This document shows, piece after piece, positions 1-4,402 of a DNA stretch of 11,471 nt. Position 1 is the stretch's first letter. Every line of letters starts with the position of its first letter. Location: contig JAHIMV010000035.1 of NCBI GenBank assembly GCA_018896315.1, positions 1-11,471 of the forward strand, read 5' to 3'. The notes below the pieces were generated by a model that saw only the letters and a list, made by a program, of their open reading frames with translations, searched no databases and was not told the origin of the DNA. Source of the stretch: Patescibacteria group bacterium. Its GTDB lineage: Bacteria > Patescibacteriota > Patescibacteriia > UBA2591 > UBA6264. Both the position numbers and the translations under genes were made by a program.

Positions 1-181
1 ATTACGAAAGCTACCCGAAAGTCCTGTGGCTGAAATGTCGATGACATAAGCGTCCAGGGGCATGCCGACTTCCAATTTTCAATTTCCCCTGAAGGAGAGC
101 CTTTGGCTCCCTACAGGGCAGGCAATTTTCAATGAATTTCCAATTTTCAATTTTCAAACTTCTTATAACAGTTTTAATTTT
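1..181. other. Left-edge non-coding stretch with AATTTTC-type low-complexity repeats
   Basis: The first 66 bases are richer in G+C than the rest and could be the end of a neighbouring gene. Short open stretches exist in several frames (a plus-strand frame closes at the TAA of 47-49, another at the TGA of 42-44), but none can be assigned. From 71 on there are repeats of the type CAATTTTCAATT (71-84 and 119-158), broken by an imperfect hairpin at 87-118: CCCTG pairs with CAGGG, and GAGCC pairs with GGCTC around a TTT loop. It lies just downstream of the comM stop and could help end that transcript, but no convincing T-run follows it on the minus strand. Confidence 0.4.
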
Positions 182-2125
182 TTAAAATAATTCTTCGTTC
201 ATTTTTGTGCGGTATTGGATTGCTTCGGCGATGTGTTCTGTTTTTATATTATCTGATTCTGCCAGGTCGGCAATAGTTCTGGCAACTTTGAGGATGCGGT
301 GGTAAGCGCGGGCTGAAAGAATGAATTTTTCAAGGGCGTCTTTTAACAATTTTTCACTGGCTTGGTCTAGTTGGCAAATTTTTTTAATTTGCGTGATGGT
401 CATTTCTGAGTTAGTCATTGTTTTAGGATTGTTTTGTGGGATTGCTTCGTCGCTTCGCTCCTCGCAATGACGGGAAACGCTTCGCTCCTCGCAATGACGG
501 GAAACGCTTCGCTCCTCGCAATGACGGGAAACGCTTCGCTCCTCGCAATGACGGGAAGAAAAACGTTTACTCTGCGCTTGGCGCGCTTTTTTAATCCTTT
601 TTCTAATTTTTTCTGAACTTTCCGCCACTTCTTTATCCATTAATTTATCAATTTTTACTCTGGGAACGTCTAAGTGTAAATCAATTCTATCTAAAAACGG
701 GCCTGATATTTTTCTTCGGTATCTAATAATTTCGCCAGCGCTGCATTTACATTCTTTTTCTGAATCGCCGTAATATCCGCACAAACAAGGGTTCATAGAA
801 GCGACTAAAATAAATTTTGCCGGATAAGAAACAGAACCCCGGGCGCGGGAAACAAAAATTTCTCCGTCTTCTAATGGCTGACGCAAACTTTCAAGGGTGG
901 TTCTTTTAAAATGAGCTAGCTCGTCTAAAAATAAGACGCCGCGATGGGCTAAACTTACCTCGCCTGGATGCGGAACTTGCCCTCCTCCAACCATTGCCAC
1001 ATCAGAGGTAGTATGATGAGGGGAGCGAAAAGGCCGCTGATTTTTTAAATATTCATTTTGTCTTAATAAACCAGTCACACTATAAATCTTTGTCACCTCT
1101 AAAATTTCTTCTTTGTTCATTAACGGCAAAATTGAAGGCATTGCCCGAGCCAATAAAGTTTTTCCAGAACCGGGCGCGCCAATCATTAAAACATTGTGTC
1201 CGCCAGCCGCGGCAATTTCTAAAGCCCGCTTAATAAATTCCTGTCCTTTAATATATTTAAAATCGTATTCATATTGTATTTTTGACAAATCTTCTTTCCA
1301 ATCTCGCGTTGACTTGAATGGAACAATTTCTTGCTGATTTAACAAATGGGATAATAAATCTTTTAAAGAATTTAAGGGATAAACATTTACTCCATCAACT
1401 AAAGAGGCCTCTTCAGTGTTATCTTTTGGAACATATACATTTTTAAGCCCTTTTTTCTTGGCCAAAATTGCCATTGGCAAAACTCCTTTGGTATGCCTAA
1501 GTTCTCCATTAAGCGAAAGTTCGCCGATAAAAAGAGAATTATTGATTATTGGAAGAGATTGCTTCGCGCCTTCGGCGCTCGCAATGACGGGAAGGGGTAG
1601 AGATTGCTTTGCGCCTTCGGCGCTCGCAATGACGGGAAGGGGTAGAGATTGCTTCGCACCTTCGGCGCTCGCAATGACGGGAAGGGGTAGAGATTGCTTT
1701 GCGCCTTCGGCGCTCGCAATGACGGGAAGTGGTAGAGATTGCTTCGTCGCTTCGCTCCTCGCAATGACAAAAGGGCTCGCAATGACAGAGTCAGGTTTTT
1801 GACCAGGTTCGACCTGTAAAGAAGTGAAAGATATCTGTTCTGAAGCAAATAAAACACCCAGCGCAATCGGAAGGTCGTAAACAGAACCTTCTTTTTTTAT
1901 GTCAGCCGGCGCTAAATTAACAATTAAACGCTTTTTATTCCCTGGCAAAAATTTAAAACCTGAATTTATGATTGCTGAACGCACCCGCTCTTTTGATTCG
2001 CTAACTGCTTTGTCTGGCAAACCAACAATTTCAAAAGCAGGAAACCCAGAAGAAACATCTGCTTCCACTTCAACTAAATGGGAATCTAATCCTTCATTAA
2101 CTGCTGATAATATTTTTGCCAACAT
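182..2125 (-). CDS. comM: ComM/YifB family Mg-chelatase-like AAA+ ATPase with two in-frame repeat insertions
   Basis: ComM is a hexameric AAA+ helicase that drives branch migration during natural transformation. The N-terminal S5/Lon-like domain starts in the usual way (MLAKILSAV, residues 1-9). The AAA+ core shows Walker A GAPGSGKT (316-323), FRSPHHT (366-372), Walker B VLFLDE (397-402), NPCLCG (445-450) and the SGPFLDRID arginine-finger region (474-482). The C-terminal domain ends with LSARAYHRILKVART (603-617). At 647 residues it is well above the usual 500-520. The excess lies in two repeat-encoded inserts: about 101-193, holding four copies of a 15-residue unit, and about 523-564, holding four copies of SRHCEERS. 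Both fall between conserved blocks and neither breaks the frame. No Shine-Dalgarno is seen at the start. It follows dprA and the four-helix-bundle gene on the same strand. Confidence 0.95.
   Translation of the reverse strand: MLAKILSAVNEGLDSHLVEVEADVSSGFPAFEIVGLPDKAVSESKERVRSAIINSGFKFLPGNKKRLIVNLAPADIKKEGSVYDLPIALGVLFASEQISFTSLQVEPGQKPDSVIASPFVIARSEATKQSLPLPVIASAEGAKQSLPLPVIASAEGAKQSLPLPVIASAEGAKQSLPLPVIASAEGAKQSLPIINNSLFIGELSLNGELRHTKGVLPMAILAKKKGLKNVYVPKDNTEEASLVDGVNVYPLNSLKDLLSHLLNQQEIVPFKSTRDWKEDLSKIQYEYDFKYIKGQEFIKRALEIAAAGGHNVLMIGAPGSGKTLLARAMPSILPLMNKEEILEVTKIYSVTGLLRQNEYLKNQRPFRSPHHTTSDVAMVGGGQVPHPGEVSLAHRGVLFLDELAHFKRTTLESLRQPLEDGEIFVSRARGSVSYPAKFILVASMNPCLCGYYGDSEKECKCSAGEIIRYRRKISGPFLDRIDLHLDVPRVKIDKLMDKEVAESSEKIRKRIKKARQAQSKRFSSRHCEERSVSRHCEERSVSRHCEERSVSRHCEERSDEAIPQNNPKTMTNSEMTITQIKKICQLDQASEKLLKDALEKFILSARAYHRILKVARTIADLAESDNIKTEHIAEAIQYRTKMNEELF
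440..558. repeat. Four tandem 27-nt repeats inside comM (insert B)
   Basis: A full element beginning at 440 (GATTGCTTCGTCGCTTCG) is followed by 27-nt units at 451-477, 478-504, 505-531 and 532-558, each CGCTTCGCTCCTCGCAATGA plus CGGGAAA or CGGGAAG. Read on the minus strand each unit gives SRHCEERSV, and the last runs into SRHCEERSDEAIPQ. The unit is a multiple of three, so copy-number change keeps the comM frame. The motif ATTGCGAGGAGCGA recurs in insert A and, diverged, at 8234 and 9663. Confidence 0.95.
1555..1790. repeat. Four tandem 45-nt repeats plus partial copies inside comM (insert A)
   Basis: 45-nt units lie at 1555-1599, 1600-1644, 1645-1689 and 1690-1734 and differ by only a few bases (for example CTTCGCGCC or CTTTGCGCC). 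A fifth unit at 1735-1768 carries the variant core GTCGCTTCGCTCCTCGC, which matches the element in insert B, and a short remnant CTCGCAATGACAGAG ends at 1790. On the minus strand each unit encodes LPLPVIASAEGAKQS, and the fifth encodes VIARSEATKQS. Each unit carries an internal GCGCC-TTC-GGCGC hairpin. Confidence 0.95.
1803..1826. repeat. Degenerate copy of the CAGGT/ACCTG palindrome inside comM
   Basis: CAGGT (1804-1808), a TCG loop and ACCTG (1812-1816) are followed by TAAAGAAGT. This resembles the right half of the palindrome at the transposase gene, where ACCTGT is followed by TAGGAAGTT. It directly abuts the 45-nt repeat block, so insert A appears to be built from at least two element types. 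It encodes part of SLQVEPG. Confidence 0.5.
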
Positions 2126-2128
2126 AAA

Positions 2129-2154
2129 ATTTAATTTAATTAATTAAATTAAAT
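2129..2154. repeat. 26-nt perfect A/T palindrome upstream of comM
   Basis: Bases 2129-2154 are a perfect self-complementary run made only of A and T, centred on TTAATTAA, three bases upstream of the comM start. It could be an operator or a weak hairpin in the leader. With pure A/T content the chance of coincidence is not small. Confidence 0.4.
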
Positions 2155-2220
2155 AAATTACAAATCACAAATAACAAATTACAAACAAATTCTAAATTCT
2201 AAATTTCAAATTCTAAACAT
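2155..2220. repeat. Low-complexity CAAAT/CTAAATT intergenic repeat
   Basis: The gap between the four-helix-bundle gene and comM is a chain of near repeats (CAAATCACAAATAACAAATT, then ATTCTAAATTCTAAATTTC). It has no start codon, ribosome site or hairpin that can be supported. Similar text occurs at 71-158. Confidence 0.6.
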
Positions 2221-2223
2221 CTC

Positions 2224-2586
2224 TTATTTACTTTTTTCTATAATAGAACTAAGAATTTTTATTAATTCTGTTGCTTCTTCTGAGAGATTATTTCTTTCTT
2301 TTTCTAGTTCTATATCATCTTTTGTGTTTATTAATTGCAACCAATATCTGGTTTCTTTTGCTTCTTTACGAGAAATTTTAGCCCTCATTAAAAAATCCTT
2401 TCTACTTAATGATTCATTGGCTTCAATATAATTCGCGCCAACCGAACCTGATGACCTAATAACTTGTTTACCATCCTCAAAATTTGCCACACTTTTTGGA
2501 AGTTTTTTAATAAAAAATCTAATCTGCTTGGCAAATTCCAAAGTCCGCTCCTCTAAATCATATTTGGGATTTTTATTATTAGACAT
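2224..2586 (-). CDS. Four-helix-bundle protein (23S rRNA intervening-sequence protein family)
   Basis: This 120-residue, almost fully helical protein carries the family signature at 41-57 (QVIRSSGSVGANYIEAN) and the helix DFLMRAKISRKEAKETRYWL (64-83). It belongs to the four-helix-bundle family first found inside intervening sequences of 23S rRNA genes (TIGR02436 type). Homologues usually stand free in genomes, often beside repeats or mobile DNA; their biochemical role is not settled, and nucleic-acid binding is suspected. Length is normal. It sits between dprA and comM on the same strand, 37 bases after the dprA stop, a gap filled by a 9-nt tandem repeat. No Shine-Dalgarno is visible. It interrupts an otherwise familiar dprA-comM pairing, so it may be an insertion. 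Confidence 0.85.
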   Translation of the reverse strand: MSNNKNPKYDLEERTLEFAKQIRFFIKKLPKSVANFEDGKQVIRSSGSVGANYIEANESLSRKDFLMRAKISRKEAKETRYWLQLINTKDDIELEKERNNLSEEATELIKILSSIIEKSK

Positions 2587-2595
2587 TGGTTATTT

Positions 2596-2631
2596 ATTAG
2601 GTCAATTAGGTTAATTAGGTTAATTAGGTCA
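2596..2631. repeat. 9-nt tandem repeat (four units) spanning the dprA stop codon
   Basis: Four units of ATTAGGTYA lie at 2596-2604, 2605-2613, 2614-2622 and 2623-2631 (ATTAGGTCA, ATTAGGTTA twice, ATTAGGTCA). The last unit provides the TAA stop of dprA on the minus strand (2624-2626). The repeat fills nearly the whole gap between dprA and the next gene. Confidence 0.9.
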
Positions 2632-3478
2632 ATTTTACATACTTTCCTCCTCCCATGTCTTTTATTACTCCGTTTATTTCCATGATTGTTAAACAAGAAA
2701 TAATTTCATTTGTTTTCATCTTTGTCTTTTTAGTTAATTCGTCAATATGAATTGGATTTTCGCTTAAAAATTTTAATAATAGTTTTTCTTGTTCTGATAA
2801 ATTATTTATTCTCTGCTTCTTTGCAAATGACGATTTTATTTTCAGCGATTTTAAAATGTCTTGCGGATTAGTTACTGCCTGAACTCCTTGTTTTATTAAT
2901 TGATTTGTTCCTGCTGAATTTCTGTCATATATGCGGCCTGGAACAACAAACACTTTTCTTTTTTGTTTTATGGCTTGTTCGGCGGTAATTAACGCTCCTG
3001 ATTTCTTCGGCGCCTCAATTACTAAAACTCCAATAGAAAGACCTGAAATAATTCTATTACGCGCTGGAAAATTACCTTTGTAGGCCGGCGTTTCTGGCGG
3101 ATACTCGCTGATTACTGCCCCGCCTGATTCAATAATTTTTTGAAATAATTTTTTATGAACTGTTGGAAAAATATTATTAAATCCTGAGCCAAGCACGGCA
3201 ATAGTTCGGCCGCCGACATCAAGGGTTGTCTGATGAGCTAATCCATCAATTCCTAAAGCCAGACCGCTGATGATTGTTAAACCGGATTGAGCCAGAGTTT
3301 TAATAAAATATTCTGTCACTTGTTTGCCATAACTGGATACTTTGCGAGTGCCGACTACTGCTAAAGGATATTTTTCTGTTTTATTTAAAGTGCCTTCAAA
3401 ATATAGTTGTTGCGGAGGATTTGGAATTTTTTTGAGCAATTCTGGAAAATTTTCGTCTTTGATGGTTATTTTTTGCAT
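2624..3478 (-). CDS. dprA: DNA-processing protein DprA
   Basis: DprA binds incoming single-stranded DNA in natural transformation, shields it from nucleases and loads RecA. The Rossmann-like core shows VGTRKVSSYG (42-51), SGLALGIDGLAH (71-82), GSG (97-99), FPARNRIISGLS (137-148), the SGALITA turn (160-166), VVPG (178-181) and GTNQLI (190-195). A C-terminal winged-helix (DML1-type) domain spans about 225-284. At 284 residues it is compact and lacks the N-terminal SAM-like extension of longer homologues. The start is the first ATG of the frame, with no Shine-Dalgarno. It is divergent from the tRNA-like gene: the start codon touches the -35 box of that plus-strand promoter (3478-3483), so the two share a very short control region. 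Confidence 0.95.
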   Translation of the reverse strand: MQKITIKDENFPELLKKIPNPPQQLYFEGTLNKTEKYPLAVVGTRKVSSYGKQVTEYFIKTLAQSGLTIISGLALGIDGLAHQTTLDVGGRTIAVLGSGFNNIFPTVHKKLFQKIIESGGAVISEYPPETPAYKGNFPARNRIISGLSIGVLVIEAPKKSGALITAEQAIKQKRKVFVVPGRIYDRNSAGTNQLIKQGVQAVTNPQDILKSLKIKSSFAKKQRINNLSEQEKLLLKFLSENPIHIDELTKKTKMKTNEIISCLTIMEINGVIKDMGGGKYVKLT

Positions 3479-3505
3479 TGAAAAATTTTAAATATATGAT
3501 ATAAT
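3478..3505 (+). promoter_or_regulatory. Promoter of the tRNA-like RNA gene
   Basis: -35 TTGAAA (3478-3483), a 16-nt spacer, and an extended -10 TGATATAAT (3497-3505). The predicted start falls near 3512, exactly where the outer stem of the RNA begins. The -35 box overlaps the dprA start codon on the other strand. Confidence 0.75.
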
Positions 3506-3526
3506 ACTCTTGGGTAGTTCCTAACC

Positions 3527-3599
3527 GGGCCGTTCTGCTAATGGCAAGCTCCGCGGTTAGTCACCTGCGGGAATGCGGGTTCGAGTCCCGCACGGTCCA
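3527..3599 (+). tRNA. tRNA or tRNA-like domain with abnormal anticodon arm; isotype unclear
   Basis: The 73-nt length is standard. The 7-bp acceptor stem pairs GGGCCGT (3527-3533) with ACGGTCC (3592-3598). The T arm is textbook: GCGGG, TTCGAGT, CCCGC (3575-3591). The D arm has a 3-bp GCT/AGC stem (3537-3539/3547-3549) around AATGGCA, with GG at the 18-19 position, and A15-U48 can form. The anticodon arm is wrong: CGCGG/CTGCG (3552-3556/3565-3569) leaves an 8-nt loop TTAGTCAC, or a 7-bp stem with one bulged U leaves the pentaloop TAGTC. Reading AGT after TT would suggest Thr; GTC would suggest Asp but lacks U33; the four-base AGTC is also possible. The 10-25 position is a T-T mismatch. CCA is not encoded. 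It may be a decayed tRNA or a tRNA-derived regulatory RNA. Confidence 0.6.
3553..3567 (+). repeat. Inverted-repeat arm within the tRNA-like anticodon arm (partner 3669-3683)
   Basis: GCGGTTAGTCACCTG is the exact reverse complement of bases 3669-3683 (CAGGTGACTAACCGC). The match ends exactly at both edges. One arm covers the whole anticodon loop; the other covers the predicted 5' end of the next RNA gene on the same strand. The two transcripts could therefore form a 15-bp duplex in trans. Confidence 0.9.
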
Positions 3600-3616
3600 A
3601 GGAATTACCCTTTTAG

Positions 3617-3663
3617 TTATCCACAGGTAAAGAATTGACAAAAACTTTTAAATAAATTACCCT
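3617..3663 (+). promoter_or_regulatory. Promoter of small RNA 1, preceded by a DnaA-box-like 9-mer
   Basis: TTATCCACA (3617-3625) matches the consensus DnaA box. After 9 bases comes -35 TTGACA (3635-3640), a 17-nt spacer and -10 TACCCT (3658-3663). The predicted start is near 3670. The same layout recurs at 9884-9928 and 10559-10602. The -10 is weak, but CCTAATAACAGGTG after the -10 start is shared with the 10559 unit. Confidence 0.6.
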
Positions 3664-3669
3664 AATAAC

Positions 3670-3750
3670 AGGTGACTAACCGCAATGGAACTTGATAATT
3701 GGTAGAACTAGAATCCGTTTAAAAATTTCGTTCTTGTAACGGAATTTTTG
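3670..3750 (+). ncRNA. Predicted small RNA 1 (antisense to the tRNA-like anticodon arm)
   Basis: A promoter and a strong terminator bracket about 80 nt with no open reading frame and no fit to a family I know. The predicted 5' end AGGTGACTAACCGC is complementary to the anticodon arm of the tRNA-like RNA just upstream. The 5' segment AATAACAGGTG is shared with small RNA 3. TCCGTT (3714-3719) could pair with AACGGA (3738-3743) as an alternative to the terminator stem, so attenuation is conceivable. The exact start is inferred from the promoter. Confidence 0.5.
3721..3750. terminator. Bidirectional terminator between small RNA 1 and the yraN operon
   Basis: AAAAATTTCGTT (3721-3732) pairs with AACGGAATTTTT (3738-3749) around CTTGT over 12 bp, with one G-T. 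The stem has a run of T on its 3' side in both directions. It ends small RNA 1 on the plus strand and lies just past the stop of the zinc-ribbon gene on the minus strand. Confidence 0.8.
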
Positions 3751-3752
3751 AT

Positions 3753-3941
3753 TTATTTACTCTGCTCTCTGCTCTGTTTTTCTTTGCATCTAATCTCTTT
3801 TAAGCTCCAATCGCGTCTTCTTACTACTCCAAAAACTTTTTTACATTTAGAACATTTGTGGGTTTGATCAAAAACAAATCTACTTGACCTTCCACAAAAA
3901 GGACAAAATTTTATCTCTTTTTTAGAAAAAACTTGGCTCAT
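3753..3941 (-). CDS. Small zinc-ribbon protein
   Basis: This 62-residue basic protein has four cysteines placed as a zinc ribbon: CPFC (13-16) and CSKC (30-33), followed by a lysine- and arginine-rich tail. Such ribbons bind nucleic acid or act as small structural modules. The exact role is not known. It starts 9 bases after the yraN stop and is the last gene of the operon, with a terminator directly after it. No other domain is visible. Confidence 0.7.
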   Translation of the reverse strand: MSQVFSKKEIKFCPFCGRSSRFVFDQTHKCSKCKKVFGVVRRRDWSLKEIRCKEKQSREQSK

Positions 3942-3950
3942 ATAACTGGA

Positions 3951-4400
3951 TTAAAGAGGGATGTTTTCATAATGTCTAATGCTTGCCCTGTTAAATTGCG
4001 GCTTTGCCACACCGCCTTTGGCGGATTTAACAGGGTAAACTTTATCTTCTAAAATTTCAATAGCAATCAAATCTAACCGCCAATCTTCATCTGTTAAATA
4101 TTTTTTAAATAAATAATTTTGGATTGCGCGACTTAATCTTTTTTTCTTTTGATAGGTTAACTCCTGCTCTGGCAGGCCAAAACTCTGGTCTGTTTTTGTT
4201 TTCACTTCTACAAATACTAAAATTTTAGAGGGCTGGAAAAGCGTAGAATCCGGCTTTTTGCAACAAGCAATAATATCTATTTCTCCGAATTTATCCGCGC
4301 GATAATTGCGTTCTAATATTTTATACCCTTTCTTTTTTAAATACTTAACCGCCATATCTTCACCGAGCTTTCCTATTTTCTGCTGTTGTGTTTTTGTCAT
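3951..4400 (-). CDS. yraN: YraN family (UPF0102) endonuclease-like protein
   Basis: YraN proteins have a restriction-endonuclease-like (PD-(D/E)XK) fold, are usually found beside comM, dprA or rnhB, and lack a settled function. Visible motifs are the N-terminal GKLGEDMAVKYLKKKGY (10-26), GEID (39-42), VFVEVK (62-67) with the catalytic E and K, RLDLIAIE (108-115) and IRHYENI near the end. At 149 residues it is longer than the typical 115-130. Part of the excess, about residues 123-139, is encoded by an in-frame palindromic element (3986-4035). The start lies 2 bases after the upstream stop, and GAGGAAAGAGAT ahead of it can act as ribosome site, which suggests coupling. Confidence 0.9.
   Translation of the reverse strand: MTKTQQQKIGKLGEDMAVKYLKKKGYKILERNYRADKFGEIDIIACCKKPDSTLFQPSKILVFVEVKTKTDQSFGLPEQELTYQKKKRLSRAIQNYLFKKYLTDEDWRLDLIAIEILEDKVYPVKSAKGGVAKPQFNRASIRHYENIPL
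3986..4035. repeat. Three-way-junction palindrome inserted in frame in yraN
   Basis: Arms CCCTGTTAAAT (3986-3996) and ATTTAACAGGG (4025-4035) are perfectly complementary over 11 bp. Between them are two hairpins, each with a TTT loop: one at 3997-4011 (GGC/GCC core with one mismatch) and CCGCC/GGCGG at 4012-4024. The whole would fold as a cloverleaf-like three-way junction in DNA or RNA. It encodes the variable linker of YraN without breaking the frame. Confidence 0.85.
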
Positions 4401-4402
4401 TT

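Larger units (their letters stand above)
3512..3614 (+). ncRNA. Predicted transcript: tRNA-like core inside an 11-bp clamp, ending in TTTT
   Basis: The predicted RNA starts at 3512 with GGGTAGTTCCT (3512-3522), which pairs with AGGAATTACCC (3600-3610) over 11 bp including one G-U. This outer stem encloses the tRNA-like domain (3527-3599), leaving only AACC unpaired on the 5' side, and is followed by TTTT (3611-3614). The clamp can be read as a terminator built around the tRNA, or as a structural part of the RNA. Tight agreement of promoter, stem edges and T-run argues for a discrete RNA of about 100 nt. Confidence 0.6.

Noticed and set aside
434..616. Plus-strand reading frame across the comM 27-nt repeats
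   Set aside because: It is only the repeat read on the opposite strand of a clear comM gene; there is no start signal or domain.
1555..1768. CRISPR-like array in comM
   Set aside because: Units are joined head to tail without unique spacers and no cas genes are present.
1416..1866. Plus-strand and alternative minus-strand frames across the comM 45-nt repeats
   Set aside because: The repeat unit is a multiple of three and lacks stops in several frames, so open frames arise by themselves. comM motifs continue on both sides in the real frame.
3527..3599. Firm call of tRNA-Asp (GTC) or tRNA-Thr (AGT)
   Set aside because: GTC would need an A at position 33 and an extra base; AGT would need an 8-nt loop with C at 37. 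The isotype cannot be fixed from sequence.
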